From positions 1 to 20,239 of the forward strand of contig JALNQF010000603.1 of the NCBI GenBank assembly GCA_028456385.1: a stretch of DNA of 20,239 nucleotides, given 5' to 3'. Shown piece after piece: positions 10,332 to 20,122 of this stretch. The translations under genes and the position numbers were made by a program. Each line of letters starts with the position of its first letter. Position 1 is the first letter of the stretch. The DNA comes from Ophiosphaerella korrae (Eukaryota > Ascomycota > Dothideomycetes > Pleosporales > Phaeosphaeriaceae). The notes under the pieces are model-generated. The model worked only from the letters and a program-made list of their open reading frames with translations. It had not been told where the DNA came from and searched no databases.

Positions 10332-13300
10332 ACTATAGTCTCTTCTAAAGAACTATAAAGAGACAAGAAGTAAGTTAATATAAGAGATATAGAGTATACC
10401 TAGTTAAATATATATAGCTATAATAGCTATACAATAATAGATATAGTAGAACAAAATATAGATTAGAAGTTTATTTAGAAATACTTACTAGTTATAAGTA
10501 TAGAGGAAGTGTATAAAGACTAGAAAGAATATAATCCTAAAGTAATAAAGTTTATAATATTCTAATAATAGATAGAGTAATATATAGTTATAGTAAGAAG
10601 AATACTTATATAGAGAGAGTAGTAGTATCTTATAAAGAAGACGTAATAGATTAATAAAGCCTATATACTATAAGTACTAGTAATATACTATGTCTTAATA
10701 ATAATAAGACCTAGTATAGATAGGTACTAAGAAGGGGACGATAAAAGAATAGACTTAGAATATCTAGTATACTTAGAAATTGTATAAGTATTATACTTAA
10801 ATATATACTACTACTTATATAAAGAAGAGAAAGTATAGAACTATATATAGCTAAAACGAGGACGTAACTATATAAAGGTAATCCTAAAGAAAGAAATTAA
10901 GAGATAGGAGATAATCTAGATCCTTAACAAAGAATATATATTAATTAGACTAGGACTAAAACTATTAAAAGAATACGTTAAAGAAATACAATTATAGTAT
11001 AAGTATATATAAAATAAATATCTAAAATACAAGAACTATAAACGCAAGATAGGATAATAGCCTTAGAAAAATAGATAATTTAAAGAAAGACCTAAGTAAG
11101 AAAAGCTATAAGGTATAATAGGCCTACACGTTATAAAAATAGGTATATACTAAAGAAAGAAAGTATAGATTATAATTAATAGTAGGGCTACGAAGAACTT
11201 TATATTTATAAAGTTTATAGAAAATTAAGGAATATATTATATAATAAAGAAGTACTCTTAACAACTAAGTATAATTAAAGGAAAACTATTCTAGGAACTT
11301 ATTAAGTTTAAAATAGTACCTTTAACACTAAAGCTAGAAGGATTAGAAATTAAGAATATAGTTATAGATATAACAACAATTAATAATAAATAAGACGTAA
11401 TATTAGGTATACTATAGTTATAGCTAGCTAACCTAAGAATTAATTAGAGAATACAAAAGATTAGTTATCCTAAGAAAGATATATTAAAAGCTAATATAAG
11501 TACATACTAAGGATATTTCTTAGAGAAATACAAGAAGTAAGAAAAACAACTTATAGAACTAGACAACTACTTTCTAGAATACTAACTATAAGATTTAGCG
11601 ATTAAACTAGAAGAAAGAAAAAATATAGGATAGAGCCTAATTTATAGAAAAATAGAAGAGAAATCTAAGATTAAACGAGTATTTATATAAAAAGTAGTTA
11701 AGAAAGGATAGATATAAGAATCTAAATCCTTAGTAGTATATAGACTTATATTTATAGATAAAAAAAGAATAGATAAGAAATAACCCTACTTAGACTTTAG
11801 AAAGACAAACGTAATTATAAACAAGAACTAATACCCTCTACTATATATCGATAAAATACAAGATAGGCTATAGAAAGCTAAAATCTTTATAAAACTAGAT
11901 ATCTAAAATACCTACTACTAAATTAGAATTTAGAAAAGAGATAAATAGAAAACTATATTTAGAACGTAGTATAAACTATACAAGTACCTAGTTATACTAT
12001 TTAGACTTATAAACGCACTAGTAGCGTTCTAAGAAAGAATTAATATAGTACTAAGAGAATACTTAGACGTATTTATATTTATATACTTAGATAACATCTT
12101 TATATTCTTAGAAATAGAAAAAGAATACGTGCAATATATATATAAAGTGCTAGAAAGACTAGTAGAAAATAAGCTATTCCTTAAGATAAGAAAGTACGAA
12201 TTCTATATAAAAGAATTAGACTTCCTTAGATTTATTATAGAACTTAGAAAAATTAGGATTAACTTAAATAAGATTAAAGTAATCTAAGAATAGCTAACGC
12301 TTAAATACCTAAGAGAGGTACAATAATTTTATAGACTAGTAAACTTTTATAGAAAGTTAATAGTTAACTAGTTAGAAATAATAGAACTACTAATAAACCT
12401 TATAAAAGAAGATACGCTATTTAGATAGACTAAGGAATATAAAAAGGTATTTAACTAAATTAAGGAGAAGTTTATAGAAAATCTAGCTATTAGAATATAT
12501 AACCTAGACCTACTAATAATAGTAAAAATAGATACATCTAATTTAGTCTATAGAATAGTAGTAATATAAGAAGACTAAGATACAAAATAAGAATACTTAG
12601 TTAAGTACTTCTCTAAGAAAATAAAGTTAGTAGAGCTTAACTACTTAATTTATAATAAAGAAATACTAGTAATCTATAAAGTATTTATATAATAGAGAGT
12701 ATATTTATAAAGCGTAAAATACTAAATAAAGGTCTATACTAACTATAAGAATCTTAAAAGATTTATAATAAATAAGGACCTATTATAACGCTATATAAGA
12801 TAGTAAGAGTTTCTATTAATGTTTAATATAGAAATAATATATACTAAAGGAAAAGATAACTAATTTATAGACGCCCTAAGTAGAAGACTAGACTTATAAG
12901 AAGAAGTAAACGCTACTAGTATAGTTCTAGTTAAGAATAAAGAAAGATATTTAGTCTTAAATATACTTAAAATAGCTATAACACTTAAGAGAAAGAGTAG
13001 TAAGCTAGATAAATAGATTTAGGAAGAAAAAGAAAAAGCCTCTAAAAAAATAAAGAAACTTAAAATTTAAGAAGAAATTATAGAAGCCTATAGAAGAATA
13101 TATATCCTAAAAAGGATATAAAGAGAGTTTATACAATAATTCTATAAACTACTAGTATATAGATACTAGAGTATTAATAAAATATTAGATAAACTCTTAA
13201 AAGATTACTATATCCTAAAAGTAAGACAACTAGTAATAGAAGTACTAAGAGATTGTATAGAATATTATAGAAACAAGTATAATAGATACGTACTATATAG

Positions 13301-14400
13301 AATACTATAGCTAGTAGAGATACTAGAATAACTATAGAGAGTTATTGCAATAGACTTTATTACAAAACTACTAAAGTCTAAAGACTTAATATTAAGAATT
13401 AAGTATAATAGAATTCTAATAATAGTAGATAAGCTTATAAAGTACTTATACTTTAGACTATATAAAGAGAAGAGTAGAATAGAGATTACTATATACTAGG
13501 TTCTAGGAACTATAATTAGCTAATATAGTATTCTAGATAAAATTATTATAGATAGAGATATAAGATTTATATTAAAACTATAGACAATAATAGTAGTATA
13601 ACTAGGAATCTAGTATATAATATTAACAGCGTACTACTTATAGATAAATAGATAGTTAGAACGTATAAATTAAATAGTAGAATAGTATCTAAGATACTAC
13701 TTTAACGATAACTAGAATAATTAGGTATAGTTACTACCTATAGCACAACTAGCATATAATAGCGCAAAGAATATAGTAATAAGATTATTACTTTTCTTTA
13801 TAAACTCTAGATTTAATCCTAATATATATAAGATACTAAAAAACTAAATATCTTAGTCCTTTAGAAGAGAAAACTTTATAAATAGACTTAAAGATATATA
13901 TAATTAACTATAATAGGATATAGAATTCTTTAAAGATTAAATAGTAAAGTACTATAATAAAAAATACTAAGAAGGACCTAAACTTAGAGAAAGAGAAAAA
14001 GTATAGTTAGTATAAAAGAATATTAAAAGTAAATAAATAAGTTATAAACTAGACTACGTAAAGATAGTACTATATAAAATTAAAAAGAAGGTTATATTAG
14101 TTATATTTAAGTTAAAGCTACTAGATAAGACAAAGATACACCTAATATTCTATATAGTACTACTAGAAAAAGCACTATAGGAAGTAGAACTACTTGTATA
14201 TAAGGTAGATATATATAGAGAATAAGAGAAATAAGAAGTTAAAAAGATTCTATAGTACTAGTTCTATAATAGAAGGAACTACTACCTAGTAAAATAGATA
14301 GGTATAAATAAAAAAGGGGAACTATAAGAAGAAATATAGAAACTAGAAGATAACCTTAATTACTCTAAGAGACTAGAGAAGTTCTAAAGTTAAAATCCTC
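10332..14400 (+). pseudogene. RIP-degraded gag-pol of copy C, 5' truncated
   Basis: One frame (codon starts divisible by 3) was checked at many landmarks from 10500 to about 14400, with no frameshift in about 4 kb. Stops are TAA/TAG where Q or W is expected. The protease loop at 11178-11192 reads NSRAT in place of DSGAT. RT has its first Asp at 11898 (KLDI) and YLDN instead of YLDD at 12084-12095. RNase H has an Asp at 12531 and a C-terminal DALSRR-like stretch near 12870. Integrase has a zinc-binding region about 13080-13270 and then D1 at 13353, D2 at 13551 and Glu at 13659, with exactly 35 residues between D2 and Glu (DD35E), all three intact. A chromodomain lies about 14214-14390. The true 3' end of the frame may extend towards 14572, but stops make it uncertain. 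Confidence 0.88.
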
Positions 14401-15032
14401 TAGAACGCCTAGTAGTAAATAGAGAAGACCCGCGCTACTAGTAATAGGTAGAGAGGCGCTAGACGCGCCTAATATAGTAAGAACCTAAGTAGCCTATATT
14501 ATAGACTTAAAGTCTAACTTAGATTCTAAGAGAATAGCTTACGCGATAGATTTCTTATTATTTAAGGCCTTTGTCCTATAAAAATAAATAAGGTAAGTAT
14601 AATTTTCTACCTATATACTTAGAATCTAGTTATATTCTTTTTTAGCCTCTACAATCTATAATAATAGTTTATCTTAAGCGTAGTTAATAGCTCCCCCTAT
14701 TAAATATAAGTATAAATATATAAATAAGTATTCTTAACCTATAGTTTATAAGAGATATACTAGATAAGTTATAAGATAAATAAGCGTTAATATAAATATA
14801 TACTTTATAAGCCTTACTATATTTTAAGAAAAGATAAACTAATAAAAGATTAGAAGATTTATAATAAGAATAAAGAAACATTTTAATACTATAATATAGT
14901 ATATAATTAGCTAATTAAAGATATTAAAGAGTAGATTTAGTAGGTATAGAGATAGGTAATAAAGAACTCTATATTAATAAAGAAACAAGATTAATAACTT
15001 TAACTCTAGGATAGGAAAATATAAGCCTACTT
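14401..15032 (+). other. 3' non-coding part of copy C; no gene seen
   Basis: This stretch lies between the chromodomain and the polypurine tract. The first part, to 14572, still aligns with the start of the window (copy A) and may encode the polyprotein tail. The rest has no counterpart here because copy A is cut at the window edge. A GC-richer patch with several CpG sites lies at about 14428-14470. A 65-codon minus-strand open frame at 14684-14881 is antisense to the element and is treated as chance. Confidence 0.55.
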
Positions 15033-15046
15033 AGAAAGAGAGATAG
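15033..15046 (+). other. Polypurine tract of copy C
   Basis: The purine-rich string agaaagagagatag stands immediately before the first base of the 3' LTR, the usual position of the plus-strand primer in LTR elements. The single T near its end fits the same gatag ending seen before the LTR of copy E. Confidence 0.65.
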
Positions 15047-15505
15047 TATTATAACTATAATAAGGGAAATTAAAATAAAACTAATTAGCCTAGGCTTAGA
15101 TACTAACAAAGTATAGGACGAGTAGAGTAATAATCTTAATTAGGAAACTACCTATAACTAGGACACGTAGTAGTAATCTATAATTACATATAATAGATTC
15201 GTAGTAATCTATAATAACGTATAATAGATTAAGAGTAATCTATAATTACGTATAATAGATTAATAGTAATCTATAAAGTTATATAAATAGATTACTAGAA
15301 GTATATAGTTATTATAATGCGTATTATTAGGATAGTATTAGTAATTTAATCCTTTAACTATAGAACGCTAATATAAGACAGTTACAAAATATCTTCTATT
15401 ATTTATAGTTATTATAGATTACTATATAAGCCTTTGTTATTACCTTGTAATCTACTAACCCTTATAAGATAGGATACTATAGTTAATAATAGTAGGCCTG
15501 TTACA
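15047..15505 (+). repeat. 3' LTR of copy C
   Basis: This 459-bp LTR starts tattataactataataag, which aligns base for base with the LTR start of copy A after TpG/CpA loss, and it ends gcctgttaca. The 3' half shares with A and B the block around attaggatagtattagtaat. The 5' half differs: where A and B carry two roughly 47-bp units, copy C has four regular 31-bp units at 15172-15295. It is therefore an LTR variant of the same family. Confidence 0.85.
15172..15295 (+). repeat. Four 31-bp tandem repeats inside LTR of copy C
   Basis: Units start at 15172, 15203, 15234 and 15265, each beginning agtaatctata and ending near atagatta. Each unit can fold on itself because aatctat and atagatt are reverse complements. 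Spacing is exactly 31 bp for all units. The location in the upstream half of the LTR would be the U3 promoter region, so a role as repeated regulatory sites is possible but unproven. Confidence 0.8.
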
Positions 15506-16558
15506 AACTACATAGTAGATTAGCTAAGATACGTACTACTAGATATACTAATATAAAGATATAAGATACTAAAAAGTATTATTAGTAATAGAGATAAGCT
15601 TTTTACGTCTAATTACTAGATAACGCTACTTGTAGTAATAGAAATAAAAAAGAAGCTATCGATAGCCTACTATCTATAGATAGATAGATAGATAGAGTAG
15701 ACTAATAGAACGTTAAAGATTTACCTAAGGATTTATAGTAACTAGAAGTAAAATAATTAGGTATTACTATTACCAATAGTATAGTTAGCTTATAATAACA
15801 AGTACTTAAAAGTAATAGGTAAAATACTATATTTTATAAACTATAGGATATACTCTAATTTATTTTAGAAAATACTACTAGGACCTAAGATAGAGGTAGT
15901 ACTAGTTAGAGTTAAAGATATATAAGAACTCTATAATATAATAAGATAAAAACTAAAAGAAGCTTAAAAATAAAGTATTTTATATATTAATAGAAAATAA
16001 AAAATAGTACTTTAGCTAAAAGAAAGAGATAAAGCGTATCTTTATATAAAGAATCTATAGATATAGTAACCTAGTAAAAGACTAGACTATATTAAAGTTA
16101 GACTATTTTTAGTTAAAGAAGATAATAGGCTAGTTATAAAAACGCTAGAACTACCTAAAGATACTAGGGTATACTCTAAGTTCTATATAAGCTTACTAGA
16201 ACTAGCTAAGCTAAAAATACTAGTATAGTAACAATTCTAATATTAGAAGGAAGAAGATAATAAGTTTAAAGTTAAAGACCTATAGAGATATTAAGAAATA
16301 GGACGCGACGCCTTCTAAAGTATATAGTTTCTCTAAAAGTAGCTAGTAAAATAGAAAGGCTACCTAGTAAGTAAAAATATATAGGAACCTAAAGCTAATT
16401 TATAAAATTATTAGTAGATACTTAAGAGAGTAAGAAATAAGTACTATATACTAAGATATATAAGATATACAAAGCTATAGCTAGGATATAATAGATATAT
16501 TAGTAGTAAAAAGTTTAATAATAAGCCTAACTATATAAAGCTTATAAAGTACTCTTAG
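15506..16558 (+). pseudogene. RIP-degraded integrase C-terminal part and chromodomain of copy E
   Basis: One frame runs without shift from 15506 to at least 16450. It enters mid-integrase: D2 is at 15587-15589 (now Asn, in a SNRDKLF context that would be SDRDKLF), and the catalytic Glu is at 15695-15697 after a degraded TDGQTE motif, giving exactly 35 residues between them. A LAYNNKY segment follows near 15782. The chromodomain is at about 16262-16450, with an EIGRDAF stretch, a VK-stop-KGY core at 16346-16363 (VKWKGY with W now a stop), and an EPKANL stretch. D1 and the upstream pol domains are missing. Stops are TAA/TAG. The coding end near 16558 is a guess. The sequence of the chromodomain is unlike that of copies A and C. 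Confidence 0.85.
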
Positions 16559-17116
16559 TTGTAATAAAATTATCTAATAATCTAATAGTAGACTAGATAG
16601 TAAGAGAGGAAGTAATATTAATAGTAGTAGTAGAATAGTTAAGAACTTCTGCTAAAACCTTATTACCTTCTTACTTTAACTCTAACACTAGGTACAAGTC
16701 TTTACAACGAGTACGCTCTTTAGTAGATTTCTAATATTTTCTTATTATATAGTAAATAAGTAATAATAATAGTAAGAAGTTTTTTATTATTATTAACGTT
16801 TTTATAAAACTTTTTATAAGTTTAATTAAGAGACTCTTAGGTTATACTAATATAGAGATACCTTATATAAGTATACTTAATATACTTTAGAGTAGAATCT
16901 AGTATAATAAAATAAGGAATACCTAAAAAAGAATAATATAGACAAGGTATTTCTAAAATATAGTTTATAGTAAAGATTTCTAATAAGAGATAAACTCTAT
17001 AAAACTATAAAAGAGGTAATATTATAGTAAGATAGTTTTTAACTAGAAGGTAGAGTAAACTACTTATAAGCTAGACTTAGCTAATAGAAGCCTAGGCCTA
17101 AGGATAGACTTAGCGT
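16559..17116 (+). other. 3' non-coding region of copy E; no gene seen
   Basis: No coding frame or RNA gene is recognisable. The part around 16645-16715 keeps several CA and TG dinucleotides and looks less mutated than its surroundings. It has no visible match elsewhere in the window. Confidence 0.5.
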
Positions 17117-17131
17117 AAGAAGGGAGGATAG
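17117..17131 (+). other. Polypurine tract of copy E
   Basis: The string aagaagggaggatag ends exactly where the putative LTR starts (tattataatac) and shares the gatag ending with the tract of copy C. Position and composition both fit a plus-strand primer site. Confidence 0.6.
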
Positions 17132-17447
17132 TATTATAATACTAAGTAGTAGGTAAGCTATTATATTATATACAATTAGGCTAGGTAATATAGTATAGTA
17201 GAATACGTAACTATTTAGTAGTAAACACTCTAGAGTAAACGCTCTAGAGTAAACGCTCTAGAGTAAACGCTCTAGAGTAAACGCTCTAGAGTAAACGCTC
17301 TAGAATAAGCGCTCTAGAGTAAACACTCTAGAGTAAGCGCTTAGAAATAAACACTAGATAGTAAGTATATAGGAACGTTAATAGAACTTTATAGACTATC
17401 GTGTTTAATCTCTTTTTTACTTCTTATCTTAATAGAGTATTATAACT
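17132..17447 (+). repeat. Putative 3' LTR of copy E
   Basis: The start tattataatac at 17132 follows the polypurine tract. A reverse-complementary gtattataac at 17437-17446 offers a matching terminus, giving about 316 bp. There is no second copy in the window to confirm the boundaries, so the right end is tentative. The LTR holds a 14-bp tandem repeat at 17221-17346. Confidence 0.55.
17221..17346 (+). repeat. 14-bp minisatellite, eight full units plus a partial one
   Basis: The unit is gtaaacgctctaga. Units 2 to 6 (17235-17304) are identical. Unit 1 and unit 8 have gtaaacactc, unit 7 has ataagcgctc, and a broken ninth unit (gtaagcgcttagaa) ends the array. The unit contains the palindrome ctctagag. 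It lies inside the putative LTR of copy E. Its consensus holds no CpA or TpG, so it has no remaining RIP target. Confidence 0.93.
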
Positions 17448-17619
17448 AATACTTTAATTAGATTCTTATCTATCTATTAATACTTCTATACCTTATAATA
17501 CTCTAATAAGAGCTAACTATTAATTAAGTTAAGTAACTAACTTGTTTATTAACTTTACCTATCTTATAGAAGCCTACTTACTCTTATTACCTTTACTAGG
17601 TTCTAAGGACTTAATAAAT
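17448..17619. other. Unassigned linker with an inverted repeat
   Basis: This stretch lies between the putative LTR end of copy E and the truncated left end of copy D. It does not align visibly with the protease region expected to continue copy D. An inverted repeat pairs about 17430-17446 (ttaatagagtattataa) with about 17493-17509 (its reverse complement with one mismatch). No gene is seen. Confidence 0.5.
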
Positions 17620-19839
17620 TTAAACTTTCTTTCTTTAGTATATTCTTTCTTTTGTAACGTATAAGCCTATTATACTTTCTAGCTTTTTTTACTTAGGCTT
17701 TTCTTTAAATTATCTATTTTTTAAGGGCTATTACCTTGTTTTATATTTATAATTCTTGTGCTTAGGATATTTATTATATATTTACTTATACTATAGCCTT
17801 TTTTAAATATTTTCTTTAGTTAGTTTAGGTCCTAATCTAACTAATATATATTCTTTATTAGATATTCTAATTATTTCTAAACCTTTAATTTCTTTTTTTA
17901 GGATTACCTTTATATAGTTATATCTTTTTTCTTATTTTAGCTATATATAGTTTTGTACTTTTACTTTTCTATATAAGTAGTAACTTATATTTAGGAATAA
18001 TATCTATAATATTTCTTTGTATACTAGATATTCTAGATTTATTCTTTTATTATCTCTTACCTAGTACTTATCTATACTAGGTCTTGTTATTACTAGGATA
18101 TAGTATACTATTAGTACTTATAGTGTATAGGCTTTATTTATCTATCGCGTTTTTCTTATAAGATATTACTATTCTCTTTATATAAGTATTCTTCTTACTA
18201 CTACTATATATTATTCTATCTATTATTAGAATATTATAAACTTTATTACTTTAGGATTATATTTTTTCTAGTCTTTATATACTTCCTCTATACTTATTAC
18301 TAGTCTGTATTTATAAATAAATTTCTATTCTCTATTTTATTTTACTATATTTATTATTGTATAGCTATTATAACTATATATTTTTAACTAGGCGTATTCT
18401 ATACCTCTTATATTAATTTATCTCTTATCTCTTTATAGTCTTTTAGAGGAGACTATAGTAGTTTCTTTATCTAGTACTAGTCCTTTAGCTTAGATTAATA
18501 GATTCTAGAGCTTTTCTCTTTCTAAATCTTCTATTAGTAGGTCTATTATACGTCTTATTTCTTTAAGCTATACTTAGGTTCTATTTTCTTTTATTACTAC
18601 TACTCTATACTTTTATAGGAAATATTCTACTTTCTACTTTCTAAAAAGATATATATAGTAGTTATTATTATAATAAAAGGTCTAATTAAGTATTACGTAT
18701 TATATTTCTTTATTTTTAGCTACTTTCTCTTAAGGTTTAGCCTATACTTTAGGTACTTCTTTTCTAACTTTAGTTATCTTTAACTAAGCTTCTTTATCTT
18801 TTCTAAAGTCTTTACTTCTATAGTCTTTTATAAAGTATCTTAGCTTCTTATATTTATAATATACTATATCTTTTTTCTTTAATTAGTAATCTTTTACGAA
18901 GTAGCTTTTCTTACTATAGTTAAAGTACGTAAAGTCTTTATTCTTCTTTTTTTTTCTATCTTTATTAGCGTTAAGGATTATAAGGTCTCTAGCGTCTTAG
19001 TTCCTAAGTTATCCTTTATACTTGTTCTTTCTCTATTCTTAGAGATTGTTATTAATTTATATTACCTTTTACTTTAGAGCTTCTAGTATTATTAGTTTTT
19101 CTATATAGCTTATCTTGTATTGTATTTTTAAGTTTAGTCCTTATTTAAATTGTAATATTAGAGATAGTTTATTCTATTCTTTATTTTATAATAGTTACTT
19201 AAACTATAATATATATTTAGAAATACTCTTATATTGTATAAGCTTTTTAAGCTTCTTTTTAGCTTATTAGGTAATATTTATATCTCTAAATACTACTCTT
19301 ATTTAACTAGTAAAGTATTTATAACTCTTAAAGATAGCTCTTATTTTATCCTTCTATATTCCTAGAGTATATATTATATAGTTTATCTAGTAAAGTTTAA
19401 ACTATCTTATTATATCCTCTTTAAGGTGTATTCTAATATATATTACTTTCTTATCTTCTCTATTAAAGTATAGCGCTTATATATTAATCTAGAGTTATAC
19501 TAATACTATAAAACGTCTTAGTTTTTCTCTTATTCTATTAAACTTCTTAAGTATAGGTATCTTAGGTAGTTTCTTTGTCGCACTTATCTCTAGTCTTTAG
19601 GTAATTAGTTCTATCTAGTTTTATCTTACTATAAAGGCCTTAATCTATACTTTATTTTACTTTAAATAGTCCTATAGTTCCTTATTTTACGTTTCTAAGG
19701 TGTTAATTACTATTTTTATATCTTTTTTTTTAGAGATTAAGTTATTTATATAGTCTATAATTACCTTCTATATAGTATTATTTAATTTATAACTACTTAG
19801 AAGTGCTTTACTTTCTTTCTTAGTTAAACTTTCTACTAT
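17620..19839 (-). pseudogene. RIP-degraded gag and start of pol of copy D
   Basis: The frame (codon low coordinate leaving remainder 1 on division by 3) is shared by the mutated start codon ATA at 19837-19839 and the CCHC knuckle region that begins at 18820. The capsid-like part between them aligns with copies A and B, including the conserved stretch around gtcgcacttatctct near 19576. The protein-coding sequence ends at about 17620, just before the protease active-site loop. As in A and B, the start ATG reads ATA. Stops are TAA/TAG. Confidence 0.8.
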
Positions 19840-19901
19840 CGTATTAGCTTAGACTATACGCTACTTACGCTTCGCTTCTCTTAATAACTAAATTAGCAAG
19901 G

Positions 19902-20122
19902 TGTAATAAGTTGCTTATTATTATCTACAAGTAACTACTAGGAGGTATATTAGTAGATTAAGAAGTAATAAAGAAAGCTTGTATTATAATCTATATTAAA
20001 CTATAAACAATAGAAGAAGTCTTATAATATCTTAAATTGTTATTCTATAGTTAAAGGATTAAATTACTAATACTATCCTAATATTACGTATTTCTACTAA
20101 CTATATACTACTAGTAATCTAT
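19902..20122 (-). repeat. Partial LTR of copy D
   Basis: From 19902 (tgtaata) the sequence follows the LTRs of A and B, including the shared block attaaattactaatactatcct, up to gtaatctat at about 20122. Homology then stops in the middle of the internal repeat region, so about half the LTR is missing or replaced. Confidence 0.75.

Larger units (their letters stand above)
10332..15505 (+). mobile_element. Ty3/gypsy retrotransposon copy C, plus strand, 5' part missing
   Basis: This is the same family as A and B but on the plus strand. It begins abruptly at 10332, downstream of the Gag knuckles, at the base after the LTR of copy B, and continues through protease, RT, RNase H, integrase, chromodomain, a 3' non-coding stretch and a polypurine tract to a complete 3' LTR (15047-15505). 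The LTR end is followed at 15506 by in-frame integrase sequence of another element, copy E. Copy C is therefore likely an insertion into E that was itself interrupted by B. Its 5' LTR and first half of gag should lie left of the window. Confidence 0.88.
15506..17447 (+). mobile_element. Second-family gypsy retrotransposon copy E, 3' part only
   Basis: This is the 3' part of a plus-strand chromovirus-type element that differs from copies A to D. It contains the second half of the integrase, a clear chromodomain, a 3' region of about 560 bp, a polypurine tract at 17117-17131 and a putative LTR at about 17132-17447. The left edge coincides with the LTR terminus of copy C and falls within the integrase catalytic core, so copy C probably inserted there. 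The 5' portion is expected left of the window. Confidence 0.8.
17620..20122 (-). mobile_element. Ty3/gypsy retrotransposon copy D, minus strand, both ends cut
   Basis: Another member of the A/B/C family, it comprises part of the 5' LTR (19902-20122), the leader and gag, and ends within the protease at about 17620, equivalent to copy A near 3408. Everything downstream of the protease start is missing. Unlike the junctions of A, B and C, its left end is not at an LTR terminus of a same-family copy, so a deletion or other rearrangement is as likely as an insertion. Mutation is heavy. Confidence 0.82.

Noticed and set aside
14684..14881. 65-codon minus-strand open frame starting with ATG
   Set aside because: It is antisense to the 3' region of copy C. 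The product is a low-complexity run of I, L, Y, N and S typical of AT-rich DNA, with no motif or conserved neighbour. It stands out only because RIP removed nearly all other ATG codons and added stops elsewhere.
15172..15295. CRISPR-like regular repeats
   Set aside because: The units are contiguous, without distinct spacers, and lie inside an LTR of a eukaryotic retrotransposon. They are ordinary tandem repeats.
15676..15697. TAGA/GATA microsatellite
   Set aside because: In frame it falls on the integrase TDGQTE motif next to the catalytic Glu of copy E. RIP of those codons generates the repeated look.
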